Assembly (NCBI GenBank): GCA_035626155.1
Contig: DASPOF010000138.1
Location: 1 to 38,837 of the forward strand
DNA: 38,837 nucleotides
DNA from: DASPOF01 sp035626155
Lineage (GTDB): Bacteria > Desulfobacterota > Binatia > Binatales > Binataceae
Direction: 5' to 3'
Part shown: in pieces, positions 8,484-16,651 of the stretch
Position numbering within the stretch: position 1 is the first letter of the stretch
Layout of the letters: every line of letters starts with the position of its first letter
The notes under the pieces: model-generated
What the model was told of the DNA's origin: nothing
Database searches by the model: none
The model's input: the letters and a program-made list of their open reading frames with translations, nothing else
Translations under genes and position numbers: made by a program

Positions 8484-9024
8484 ACCTGGAGCCGAAATTC
8501 ACGGCACCACCATCCTGAGCGTCCGCCATCGCGGCTCGGTCGTTATGGCGGGCGACGGGCAGGTGAGCGTCGGTCAGACGATCATGAAGAGCGGCGCGCG
8601 CAAGGTGCGGCGGCTTTACGACGAAAAGGTGCTCGCCGGTTTTGCCGGCTCGACCGCCGACGCGCTCACCCTGTTCGACAAGTTCGAGGGCAAGTTGCAG
8701 GAGTTCAACGGCGTGCTGCGCCGAGCCGCGGTCGAAATCGCCAAGGACTGGCGCACCGACCGGGTGCTGAGACGGCTCGAGGCGCTGCTGGTCGTCGCGG
8801 ATCGGGAGAGTTCGCTGCTGATTTCGGGAGCGGGCGACGTTATCGAGCCCGACGACGGAATCCTTGCGATCGGATCGGGCGGAAACTTCGCGCTTGCGGC
8901 GGCGCGCGCGCTCATCCGGCACAGCCCGGAGATGACCGCGCGGCAAATCGCGGAAGGCGCCATGAAAGTCGCCTCCGAAATCTGCGTCTATACCAATGAC
9001 CGGTTCGTGTTCGAGGAGCTGTAG
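8464..9024 (+). CDS. hslV: ATP-dependent protease subunit HslV
   Basis: This is the peptidase component of the HslUV proteasome-like complex. The N-terminal threonine nucleophile is the first Thr of GTTILSVRHRG, after which come AGDGQVSVGQTIMK, AGFAGSTADALTL, AKDWRTDRVLRRLEA and GSGGNFALAAARAL. From the GTG at 8464 (AAAGAGGT upstream) the protein has 186 residues and a 14-residue propeptide, longer than the usual one to four. An ATT codon at 8497 has GGAG five bases upstream. It would give a 175-residue protein beginning MHGTTI, the usual family form. Which start is used is uncertain; the catalytic core is intact either way. Confidence 0.95.
   Translation: MPIQGLEPGAEIHGTTILSVRHRGSVVMAGDGQVSVGQTIMKSGARKVRRLYDEKVLAGFAGSTADALTLFDKFEGKLQEFNGVLRRAAVEIAKDWRTDRVLRRLEALLVVADRESSLLISGAGDVIEPDDGILAIGSGGNFALAAARALIRHSPEMTARQIAEGAMKVASEICVYTNDRFVFEEL
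8488..8499 (+). promoter_or_regulatory. Candidate ribosome binding site and non-canonical ATT start of hslV
   Basis: GGAG at 8488-8491, five bases CCGAA, then ATT at 8497-8499 followed by CAC GGC ACC ACC. The site lies five bases past the xerC stop (8481-8483). Translation from here would place the catalytic threonine at residue 4. No ATG, GTG or TTG exists in frame between 8464 and the catalytic threonine. Confidence 0.35.
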
Positions 9025-9110
9025 TCAGCGCTCCCAATCGTGATTAATCTTGAATATGAATCCGTGGCGAGGCGCCTGATCGAGGTCCGCCCGCAACGCT
9101 CTACATTGCA

Positions 9111-10484
9111 ATGAGTGCCCCCTATGTAATGACGCCGCGCGAGATCGTCTCCGAGCTCGACCGGTATATCGTCGGCCAGCACGAGGCGAAGCGATCCGTC
9201 GCGATCGCGCTCAGGAACCGCTGGCGGCGGCAGAATGTCGCTCCCGAATTGCGCGACGAGATCGCGCCAAAGAACATCCTGATGATCGGCCCCACCGGCG
9301 TGGGCAAGACCGAGATTGCCCGCCGGCTCGCGCGGCTGGCGCAGGCGCCGTTCATCAAGGTGGAGGCATCGCGCTACACCGAGGTCGGATACGTGGGCCG
9401 CGATGTCGAGTCGATGATCCGCGACCTCGCCGAGGTCTCGGTCAAGATGGTCCGCGAGGAGGCGCGCGAGCGCGTCGCCGTCCAGGCGCGCGAGAACGCC
9501 GAGGAGCGCCTGCTCGACATCCTGTTCCCGCCTCCCGCCAAGGTGCGCCGCCCGCTCGGCCTCACCGCTGAGGGCAGAGCCGAGCCAATCGAGGGCGACT
9601 CGCACAAGGATACCCGCGAGAAATTGCGCAAGCTGCTTCGCGGCGGCCATCTCAATGACCGCGAGGTCGAAATCGAAGTCAGCGCGAGCGCGATGCCGAC
9701 GGTTGAAGTCTTCACTCCCCAGGGAATGGAGGAGATGGGCTTCAACATGAAAGAACTGATGAGCCAGTTCATGCCCAAGAAATCGCGGCATCAGAAGGTG
9801 AAGATTCCCGAAGCGCTCGAAATCCTCACCCAGGAAGAGGCGGCCCGCCTGGTCGATATGGATGCGGTCGCGCACGAGGCGGTCAGCCGCGCGGAGCAAT
9901 CCGGAATCGTCTTCATCGATGAGATCGACAAGATCGCCGGCCGCGAGGCCCATCACGGTCCTGACGTCTCGCGCGAGGGCGTGCAGCGCGACCTTCTGCC
10001 GATCGTCGAGGGCTCCACGGTCAACACCAAGTACGGCGCGGTCCGAACCGATCACATTCTGTTCGTGGCCTCGGGCGCATTCCACACCGCGAAGCCGTCC
10101 GACCTGATCCCCGAGTTTCAGGGACGCTTTCCGATCCGCGTCGAGCTCCAGGCGCTCACCCGCGCCGACTTCATCCGGATTCTGACCGAGCCCGAAAACG
10201 CGCTCACCCGGCAGTACGTTGCCCTGATGGAGACCGAGGGGGTGCATCTGCGCTTCAGCGATGACGCGATCGCGGAACTGGCGGAGATCGCGGCGCAGGT
10301 GAACTCGCGGTCGGAAAATATCGGCGCGCGCCGCCTCCACACCGTGCTGGAAAGGCTGCTCGAGGAGATCTCGTTCAACGCGCCTGAGATGAACGGACGC
10401 GAGATCCTGATCGATGCGGCCTACGTTCATCGCAATCTCGACCCGATTCTCAAGAACGAGGACCTCTCGCGTTATATCCTTTGA
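9111..10484 (+). CDS. hslU: HslUV protease ATPase subunit HslU
   Basis: This AAA+ unfoldase forms hexamers that feed substrates into HslV. The 457 residues are typical. Walker A GPTGVGKT lies at 60-67, the pore loop GYVG at 93-96, the intermediate (I) domain roughly 110-235, and Walker B IVFIDE at 266-271. Later come the FQGRFPIRVEL stretch and the sensor-2 region ENIGARRLHTVLE. The C-terminus ends LSRYIL, the tail that docks between HslV subunits. There are 86 bases between hslV and this ATG, and no strong ribosome binding site is visible, so either the start or the coupling is unusual. Family alignment supports this ATG (TPREIVSELDRYIVGQ follows). Confidence 0.96.
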   Translation: MSAPYVMTPREIVSELDRYIVGQHEAKRSVAIALRNRWRRQNVAPELRDEIAPKNILMIGPTGVGKTEIARRLARLAQAPFIKVEASRYTEVGYVGRDVESMIRDLAEVSVKMVREEARERVAVQARENAEERLLDILFPPPAKVRRPLGLTAEGRAEPIEGDSHKDTREKLRKLLRGGHLNDREVEIEVSASAMPTVEVFTPQGMEEMGFNMKELMSQFMPKKSRHQKVKIPEALEILTQEEAARLVDMDAVAHEAVSRAEQSGIVFIDEIDKIAGREAHHGPDVSREGVQRDLLPIVEGSTVNTKYGAVRTDHILFVASGAFHTAKPSDLIPEFQGRFPIRVELQALTRADFIRILTEPENALTRQYVALMETEGVHLRFSDDAIAELAEIAAQVNSRSENIGARRLHTVLERLLEEISFNAPEMNGREILIDAAYVHRNLDPILKNEDLSRYIL

Positions 10485-10521
10485 TCGGCGGCCTGGGCCG
10501 GGGAGCGGGCGGGCAGGGCAT

Positions 10522-10550
10522 TTGCGCCACGCGCTCAAGCCTGTTTTATT
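10522..10550 (+). promoter_or_regulatory. Candidate promoter in front of argB
   Basis: TTGCGC (10522-10527) and TTTATT (10545-10550) have 17 bases between them, each matching four of six sigma-70 consensus positions. They lie 30 bases upstream of the argB GTG in the 96-base hslU-argB gap. The pair would give the arginine genes a start point independent of xerC-hslVU. No ARG-box was recognised. Confidence 0.35.
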
Positions 10551-10580
10551 TCTGCGTACAGCCATCTGCGCGGAGGCCAG

Positions 10581-11525
10581 GTGAAAAATCTCATTGAAAG
10601 AGCCGACACGCTGATCGAGGCGCTGCCCTACATCCGGCGCTTTCGCGGCAAGACCATGGTCATCAAGCTCGGCGGCCACGCGATGCAGTCCGAGGAGCTT
10701 CGCGCCGCATTCGCCGAGGACGTGGTCCTGCTCGATCTGGTCGGGATGAATCCGGTCGTGGTCCACGGCGGCGGTCCGCAGATTACCGAGCTGATCGGAC
10801 GGCTCGGCCTCAAATCGCGCTTCGTGCGCGGGATGCGCGTGACCGATGCGGCCACGATGGAAGCCGCCGAGATGGTGCTGCAACGCATCAACAAGGACAT
10901 CGTGTCGCTGATTTCGCGCCATGGCGGACGCGCCGTCGGACTTTCGGGCAAGGATGGCGACCTGATCGTCTCGCGCAAGATGCGGATGGTCGTAAAGGAC
11001 GCCGAGGGCAAGCGCAACCGGGTGGATATCGGACTAGTCGGCGACGTGGCCCAGGTCAATCCCGACGTGATTCGCACGCTCGAGGCTGCCAACTTCATCC
11101 CCGTGATCGCGCCCACCGGGGTGGGCCGCGACGGGCTGACTTACAACATCAATGCCGACGTCGCGGCGGGAAAAATCGCGGCCGCACTCAAGGCCGAGAA
11201 GCTCATCCTGCTGAGCGATGTCGAGGGCGTACAGGACCGCGACGGCCGCCTCATTCCCACCATCGATGCCGCCGACGTGCGCCGGCTTATCGCGCGCGGC
11301 ACGATCCAGGACGGAATGATTCCCAAGGTCGAGTGCTGCGTCGATGCGCTCCAGGGGGGCGTCGCCAAGACCCACATCCTCGACGGGCGCGTGCGCCACG
11401 CGGTGCTGCTCGAGGTATTCACTCGCTCGGGAGTTGGCACCGAGGTCGTGCAGCGCCGGGCGAAGGTCGCGGACCTCAAGCGCGCAGCGGAGCAGCAGCC
11501 GGGCCCGCGCCCGGCGGCCCGCTGA
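10581..11525 (+). CDS. argB: Acetylglutamate kinase
   Basis: The enzyme phosphorylates N-acetylglutamate, the second step of arginine synthesis. Amino-acid-kinase motifs are in order: MVIKLGGHAM, VVVHGGGPQITELI, then GLSGKDGDLI, the VAPTGVG-type segment (IAPTGVGRDGLTYNINAD), KLILLSDVEGV and the GTIQDGMIPKVECC stretch. The start is GTG with GGAGG four bases upstream. At 314 residues it is about 15 longer than usual, due to an Ala/Arg/Pro-rich tail (AAEQQPGPRPAAR). The N-terminal part before KTMVIKLGG (about 24 residues) resembles arginine-sensitive enzymes, so feedback inhibition by arginine is plausible but not shown. argD follows after 19 bases. Confidence 0.96.
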   Translation: MKNLIERADTLIEALPYIRRFRGKTMVIKLGGHAMQSEELRAAFAEDVVLLDLVGMNPVVVHGGGPQITELIGRLGLKSRFVRGMRVTDAATMEAAEMVLQRINKDIVSLISRHGGRAVGLSGKDGDLIVSRKMRMVVKDAEGKRNRVDIGLVGDVAQVNPDVIRTLEAANFIPVIAPTGVGRDGLTYNINADVAAGKIAAALKAEKLILLSDVEGVQDRDGRLIPTIDAADVRRLIARGTIQDGMIPKVECCVDALQGGVAKTHILDGRVRHAVLLEVFTRSGVGTEVVQRRAKVADLKRAAEQQPGPRPAAR

Positions 11526-11544
11526 GGGAGGATATCGGACCAGG

Positions 11545-12744
11545 ATGAACAACGCGGAAATCATCGAACTCGCGCATCGCAATCTCATCGATGTCTACGG
11601 ATGCCTGCCGCTCGCATTCGTTCGCGGCCACGGCTCGTACCTGTACGACGCGGATGGAAATCGCTACCTGGATTTCTTCTGCGGACTTGCCGTGACGAGC
11701 CTCGGGCATGGTCATCCCCGCGTCGTGCGCGCGATCAAGGAACAGGCCGAGAAGCTCACTCACGTCTCGAACGTGTTCCACACCGAGCCGATGGCGCGAT
11801 TGGCCGAGCGGCTTGCAAACCGGTTCGGCGACGGCCGCGTGTTCTTCGGCAATTCCGGCGCCGAGGCCAACGAGGCGGCGATCAAGCTCGCGCGCCGATG
11901 GGGCCACAAGGACGGCGGCGGCAGGTTCGAGATCGTGGCCGCACTCGGTTCGTTTCACGGCCGCACGCTGGCGACGCTGAGCGCAACCGGCCAGGAGAAA
12001 TACCACCAGGGCTTTCAGCCGCTCGTGCCCGGCTTCCGGCTCGCGCCATTCGACGACCTGGCCGCGCTGGATCGTTCGCTTCGCGATGAGACCGTCGCGG
12101 TGATGATCGAGCCGATCCAGGGCGAGGGCGGGGTGGTCGTTCCGAAGCCCGATTACCTCAAGCGCGTCCGCGACTTCTGCGATCGCAAGCGGATTCTGCT
12201 CATCTTCGACGAAGTGCAGACCGGGATGGGCCGCACCGGCCGCTTCTTTGCCTTTGAGCACGTGGGGGTCAAGCCCGATATCGTAACGCTGGCCAAGGCG
12301 CTCGGCGGCGGGCTTCCGATCGGAGCGATGATCGCGCGCGCCGACGTCGCGGCGAGCCTCACCCCCGGCAGCCACGGCTCGACCTTCGGCGGAAATCCCG
12401 TCGCGTGCGCATCGGCGCTCGCCGTAATCGATGCGTTCGAGCAGGACGGCGTTCTGGAGAACGCCGAGCGGGTCGGCGCCTACATCGTCGAGCGGCTCTC
12501 CAAGTTCGCCAGGTCCTGCGATCGCATCGCCGAGGTGCGCGGTCTCGGGATGATCATCGGGGTCGTGCTCAAGCACGAGGCGGCTCCGATCGTGGCCGCG
12601 TGCCTCAAGGAGAAGCTGCTCGTCAACGCGACTGCGGGAAACGTGCTTCGCCTCCTCCCGCCGCTCAACCTGACGCGCGAGGAAGCCGACGCGGGCCTCG
12701 AAATCATCGAACGGGCGCTGCGGACGGCGCCGGTGGCGAAATGA
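11545..12744 (+). CDS. argD: Acetylornithine aminotransferase
   Basis: This PLP enzyme turns N-acetylglutamate semialdehyde into N-acetylornithine; in many bacteria it also serves the succinyl-DAP step of lysine synthesis. The 399 residues fit the class-III aminotransferase family. Visible are FFGNSGAEANEAAIKLAR (about 100-117), SFHGRT, the PLP-ring aspartate in IFDEVQTGMGRTG (Asp222), and the Schiff-base lysine Lys251 in TLAKALGGGLPIGA. GSTFGGNPVACA lies later. The ATG is chosen from family length; GGGAGGA lies 12 bases upstream, which is rather far. Its stop overlaps the argF start (ATGA). Confidence 0.95.
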   Translation: MNNAEIIELAHRNLIDVYGCLPLAFVRGHGSYLYDADGNRYLDFFCGLAVTSLGHGHPRVVRAIKEQAEKLTHVSNVFHTEPMARLAERLANRFGDGRVFFGNSGAEANEAAIKLARRWGHKDGGGRFEIVAALGSFHGRTLATLSATGQEKYHQGFQPLVPGFRLAPFDDLAALDRSLRDETVAVMIEPIQGEGGVVVPKPDYLKRVRDFCDRKRILLIFDEVQTGMGRTGRFFAFEHVGVKPDIVTLAKALGGGLPIGAMIARADVAASLTPGSHGSTFGGNPVACASALAVIDAFEQDGVLENAERVGAYIVERLSKFARSCDRIAEVRGLGMIIGVVLKHEAAPIVAACLKEKLLVNATAGNVLRLLPPLNLTREEADAGLEIIERALRTAPVAK

Positions 12745-13742
12745 ACGGCGCAGCGGCACAAAAGACCAATCCTCGAGGGACCAGCCCGCCCGCGGCCAAG
12801 CGCGACTTTGTCGATCTGAGTTCACTCTCCGAAGAGGAACTGTCCGGCCTGCTTACGCTTGCGGCGCGGCTCAAGGCCGATCTCAAGTCCGGCGTCGCGC
12901 ATCCTTATCTGCGCGGGCGCACGCTCGCGATGATCTTCCAGAAGCCGTCGCTGCGCACGCGGATCACGTTCGACACCGGGATGGCGCAGCTCGGCGGGCA
13001 TGCGATTTACCTTGCGCCGAACGATATCGGGATCGGCGAGCGCGAGTCGGCCAAGGACGTCGCACGCAACCTGTCGCGCTGGGTGGACCTCATCATGATT
13101 CGCACCTTCGCGCATGAAACCTGCGTCGAGCTTGCGCGCGAGGCGTCGGTGCCCGTGATTAACGGGCTGACCGACCTGCTTCATCCCTGCCAGTTGCTCG
13201 CCGACCTCCTGACCCTGCGGGAACATTTCGGAAGCGATCTCAAGAAATTGCGGCTTGCATTCGTGGGCGACGGCTTCAACCTCGCAAACAGTTGGATCGA
13301 GGCCGCCGCCTTGGCCGGGTTCGAGTTGCGCGTGGGCTGTCCGCGAGGATACGAGCCCGACCGCAACTACCTCGCGCGGTTGCGCCGCGAGGAACTTGGC
13401 ACGTTCACGCACGATCCCGTCGAGGCGGTCAAGGATGCCGACGTGATTTACACCGACACGTGGACCTCGATGGGTCACGAGAAGGAGGCGGCGCAACGCC
13501 GGCGCGACTTCAAGGACTTTCAGGTCAACTCGGCGCTGCTCAAGCACGCCGCAACCGGGGCGCTCGTGATGCACTGCCTGCCGGCGCATCGCGGCGAGGA
13601 GATCACCGACGAGGTGATCGACGGTCCGCGCTCGGTGGTCCTCGACCAGGCGGAGAATCGCCTTCACGCGCAGAAGGCGGTGATGGTGTGGCTGCTGAGG
13701 CCCGAGGTTCTGCCGCGCGCAGCGGCGGCGCCCGGCAAGTGA
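12741..13742 (+). CDS. argF: Ornithine carbamoyltransferase
   Basis: The enzyme makes citrulline from ornithine and carbamoyl phosphate. The carbamoyl-phosphate site is FQKPSLRTR, followed by MIRTF and HPCQLLADLLT. The ornithine-side motifs are VYTD-like IYTDTWTSMGHEKE and HCLPAHRGEE, which distinguish it from aspartate carbamoyltransferase. At 333 residues it is about 25 longer than most because of a low-complexity N-terminus before RDFVDLSSLS. No alternative ATG, GTG or TTG lies closer to the fold start, so the extension appears real. The start overlaps the end of argD by four bases, suggesting coupled translation. The gene order argB-argD-argF-argG-argH follows the pathway. Confidence 0.95.
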   Translation: MNGAAAQKTNPRGTSPPAAKRDFVDLSSLSEEELSGLLTLAARLKADLKSGVAHPYLRGRTLAMIFQKPSLRTRITFDTGMAQLGGHAIYLAPNDIGIGERESAKDVARNLSRWVDLIMIRTFAHETCVELAREASVPVINGLTDLLHPCQLLADLLTLREHFGSDLKKLRLAFVGDGFNLANSWIEAAALAGFELRVGCPRGYEPDRNYLARLRREELGTFTHDPVEAVKDADVIYTDTWTSMGHEKEAAQRRRDFKDFQVNSALLKHAATGALVMHCLPAHRGEEITDEVIDGPRSVVLDQAENRLHAQKAVMVWLLRPEVLPRAAAAPGK

Positions 13743-13758
13743 AGCGGGAGTAAACATC

Positions 13759-14997
13759 GTGGCCACCGAGAAGATAAAGAAGATCGTGCTTGCGTACTCG
13801 GGCGGGCTCGACACGTCCGTAATCCTGCGCTGGCTCAAGGACCGATTCGAATGCGAGGTGGTCGCTTTCTGCGCCGATGTGGGCCAGGCAGAGGAGACCG
13901 CGGGTCTCGAGGAGAAGGCGCTCAAGACCGGGGCGAGCAAGCTCGTGCTTGCCGACGTGCGCGAGGAGTTCGCGCGCGATTTCGTGTACCCGATGATGCG
14001 CGCGGACGCGGTGTACGAGGGCTACTATCTTCTCGGCACCTCCATCGCGAGGCCCGCAATCGCCCGCAAGCAGGTCGAGGTCGCACTCGCCGAGGGCGCC
14101 GACGCCGTCGCGCACGGCGCAACCGGCAAAGGCAACGACCAGGTGCGGTTCGAGTTGACCTTCGCGCGGCTTGCGCCTGAGCTTCGGATAATTGCACCGT
14201 GGCGGCGCGCCGACTGGCCGTTTCGCGGCCGCGCCGACATGATCGCGTACGCCAACGAAAAGAAAATCCCGATCCCGGTCACCGCCGAGAAGCCCTACTC
14301 GATGGATCGCAACCTGGTCCACGTGAGCTACGAAGGCGGCATCCTCGAGGACCCCTGGCGCGAGCCATACGGCGACATGTTTCGCCTCACCGCCTCGCCC
14401 GAGTCTGCGCCGGACCAGCCCGAGTACGTCGAGATCGAGTACGCGCACGGCGACCCCATCGCGATCGCGGGCGAGCGGCTGTCGCCCGCGCGCCTCATCG
14501 AGCGCGCCAACCAGATCGCCGGCCGACACGGCGTCGGACGCGTCGACCTGGTCGAGAACCGTTACGTCGGCATCAAGTCGCGCGGCGTGTACGAAACGCC
14601 GGGCGTCACCATGCTGGTGCACGGCCATCGCGCCGTCGAGCAATTGACGCTCGATCGCGAGGTGATGCATCTGCGCGACTCGCTCATTTCGCGGTACGCG
14701 GAGATGGTCTATTACGGATACTGGTTTGCACCCGAGCGCGAGGCGCTGCAGGCGTTCGTGGATGAAACGCAGCAGCGGGTGACCGGCGTGGCGCGCCTCA
14801 AGCTCTTCAAGGGCGGGGTGTGGATCGCGGGGCGCAAGTCGCCCAACTCGCTCTACGACCCGAAGATCGCGAGCTTCGAGGAGGCGGGCGGCTACGACCA
14901 GGCCGACGCTGAGGGCTTCATCCGCCTGGCCGGGATGCGGCTGCGCGCGCTGGCGCGCACGGGTGGTGATGGCGGAAAGGACCGCCAAGGGACGTGA
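13759..14997 (+). CDS. argG: Argininosuccinate synthase
   Basis: The enzyme condenses citrulline and aspartate using ATP. The 412 residues match the family. The ATP-pyrophosphatase P-loop AYSGGLDTS lies at 12-20; further signatures are GTSIARPAIARKQVEVA, GATGKGNDQVRFEL, the KPYSMDRNL region and EGGILEDPW. A GTG start is used, with GGGAG eight bases upstream and 16 bases after the argF stop. The C-terminal 15 residues after AGMRLRALAR are low-complexity (TGGDGGKDRQGT) and probably disordered. Confidence 0.96.
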   Translation: MATEKIKKIVLAYSGGLDTSVILRWLKDRFECEVVAFCADVGQAEETAGLEEKALKTGASKLVLADVREEFARDFVYPMMRADAVYEGYYLLGTSIARPAIARKQVEVALAEGADAVAHGATGKGNDQVRFELTFARLAPELRIIAPWRRADWPFRGRADMIAYANEKKIPIPVTAEKPYSMDRNLVHVSYEGGILEDPWREPYGDMFRLTASPESAPDQPEYVEIEYAHGDPIAIAGERLSPARLIERANQIAGRHGVGRVDLVENRYVGIKSRGVYETPGVTMLVHGHRAVEQLTLDREVMHLRDSLISRYAEMVYYGYWFAPEREALQAFVDETQQRVTGVARLKLFKGGVWIAGRKSPNSLYDPKIASFEEAGGYDQADAEGFIRLAGMRLRALARTGGDGGKDRQGT

Positions 14998-15000
14998 AGC

Positions 15001-15180
15001 TTGGGCAAGGTGATCCAGTTCAAGCCGCCGCGCCCGCAGCCGAGGCTCGTCCCGCGCGAGCATTCGGGCCAGTGCGCGCGATGCCGGCACAAGATGGACG
15101 TGCATATCGCGCATCCGGACGGCTCGATGAGCTGCGCGGCGCGCGGGTGTCCGTGCCGCATACGGCCGCAAGTCCGGTGA
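15001..15180 (+). CDS. Tiny cysteine-rich protein between argG and argH
   Basis: The 59-residue frame starts TTG at 15001, with AAGGGA eight bases upstream, three bases after the argG stop. The translated protein begins M(L)GKVIQFKPPRPQPRLVPREH. It has five cysteines: Cys25 and Cys28 in QCARCRHK, then Cys45, Cys50 and Cys52 in CAARGCPC. Two histidines (30, 35) lie between, so a metal site is plausible. An alternative in-frame GTG lies three codons later. The frame is too short for most gene finders and overlaps no other convincing frame. No known family was recognised. It fills most of the argG-argH gap, and would be co-transcribed with them. Confidence 0.5.
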   Translation: MGKVIQFKPPRPQPRLVPREHSGQCARCRHKMDVHIAHPDGSMSCAARGCPCRIRPQVR

Positions 15181-15229
15181 ACCCCCTCCTCCTCCGCGAC
15201 CGGTCCTGCGCAGTCTCCCGGCATCCAAA

Positions 15230-16651
15230 GTGAAAGCTCGTTGGCGGAAAAAGGCGGCCGCGCGAAGCTCTGCGGCTCGCGCGCAAGACCCAAGCCTGAT
15301 TCGAGGGAGGTTTTCGCGCGCGCGGCTGCCCGAGGTCGAGGCGTTTACCGCATCGCTGCCGTTCGACCGCCGCCTGTGGCGCCACGACATCCAGGGCTCA
15401 ATCGCTCATGCCCGGATGCTGGCGAAAGTGAAGCTCATCGGGGCCGCCGATGCGCGCAAGATCGTCGCGGGGCTAAAGCAGGTGGCGCGCGAGATCGATG
15501 CGGGCCGATTTCGATTCGATCCTGCCGACGAGGACATCCATCTTGCGATCGAGCGCCGGCTCATCGAGAAGATCGGCGACTCCGGCCGCAAGCTGCACAC
15601 CGCGCGATCGCGCAATGACCAGGTCGCGCTCGACCTGCGCCTGTACCTGCGCGACGAGATCGGGGAAGTCATTAGCCGCCTGGGCGCGCTGCGCGCGGCG
15701 CTGCTCGCCGTGGCCCGCCAGCACGTCGAGACGGTCATGCCCGGCTACACCCATCTCCAGCGCGCGCAGCCGGTCTCGCTCGCGCATCATGTGCTCGCAT
15801 ACGTTGAGATGTTCGCGCGCGACCGCGAGCGTTTCGAACAGGCGCTCGTGCGGACCGGCGTAATGCCGCTAGGGGCGGGCGCGCTTGCCGCAACGACCCT
15901 GCCGATCGACCGCAGGATGGTGGCGCGGGAGCTTAAGTTCGATGCGATTGCGATGAACAGCATGGACGCGGTCTCGGATCGCGATTTCGCGGTCGATTTT
16001 CTCTCCGCGGCGGCGCTCGCCGCGGTCCATCTTTCGCGGATGAGCGAGGAATTGATTCTTTGGACGTCCGCGGAGTTCGGCTTTGCCGCCCTGCCCGATG
16101 AGTTCTCGACCGGAAGCTCGATGATGCCGCACAAGAAGAACCCGGACCTCGCGGAACTGATTCGCGGCAAGACCGGACGCGTGATCGGCGACCTGGTCGC
16201 GATGCTCACGGTATTGAAAGGGCTGCCGCTTACGTACAACTCGGACCTCCAGGAGGACAAGGAACGCGTGTTCGACGCCCTCGATACCATCAAACCCGCG
16301 CTCGATCTGATGGCCAACTTGTGGCCGCGAATCGAGTTCAACAATGCGGCGATGCGCGCGGCGGCGGGCGGGTTTGCGCTCGCAACCGACCTCGCCGAAT
16401 ATCTCGTCGGACGGGGCGTGCCGTTTCGCCGGGCCCACGAAATCGTGGGAGCGCTGGTGCGGGAGGCCGCGGACGAGCGGAAATCGATCGAGGACCTCGG
16501 GCTGGCTGGGCTGCGCCGCCATAGCCGGCTGTTCGGGCCGGATGCGGTCGCGCTGCTCAGCGCCGAAAAATCGCTGGCGCGGCGAACCGTTCCGGGAGGG
16601 CCCGCGCCGGCGGCCGTTCGCGCCCGCATCCGGGAGCTTGAGCGATCATGA
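15230..16651 (+). CDS. argH: Argininosuccinate lyase
   Basis: The enzyme splits argininosuccinate into arginine and fumarate, the last step of arginine synthesis. Fumarase/aspartase superfamily signatures are clear: DIQGSIAHARMLAK, HTARSRNDQVALDLRLYLR, PGYTHLQRAQPVS (about 171-183) and the catalytic loop GSSMMPHKKNPD at 295-306. The frame is 473 residues from a GTG at 15230. The first 25 residues are basic and Ala/Arg-rich and do not resemble the usual short lead to W-G-G-R-F; here it reads RGRFSR. No good ribosome binding site is visible, so the exact start is uncertain. The stop overlaps the next gene's ATG. Confidence 0.95.
   Translation: MKARWRKKAAARSSAARAQDPSLIRGRFSRARLPEVEAFTASLPFDRRLWRHDIQGSIAHARMLAKVKLIGAADARKIVAGLKQVAREIDAGRFRFDPADEDIHLAIERRLIEKIGDSGRKLHTARSRNDQVALDLRLYLRDEIGEVISRLGALRAALLAVARQHVETVMPGYTHLQRAQPVSLAHHVLAYVEMFARDRERFEQALVRTGVMPLGAGALAATTLPIDRRMVARELKFDAIAMNSMDAVSDRDFAVDFLSAAALAAVHLSRMSEELILWTSAEFGFAALPDEFSTGSSMMPHKKNPDLAELIRGKTGRVIGDLVAMLTVLKGLPLTYNSDLQEDKERVFDALDTIKPALDLMANLWPRIEFNNAAMRAAAGGFALATDLAEYLVGRGVPFRRAHEIVGALVREAADERKSIEDLGLAGLRRHSRLFGPDAVALLSAEKSLARRTVPGGPAPAAVRARIRELERS

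Noticed and set aside
8988..10922. 644-residue minus-strand open frame opposite hslU and argB
   Set aside because: Covers two well-supported genes in antisense; no motif and no promoter-like start.
15241..15618. Plus-strand frame starting LAEKGGRAKLCG as an alternative argH N-terminus
   Set aside because: It is in a different frame from the argH fold and loses similarity after a few residues; a frameshift is not needed since the 15230 frame is continuous.
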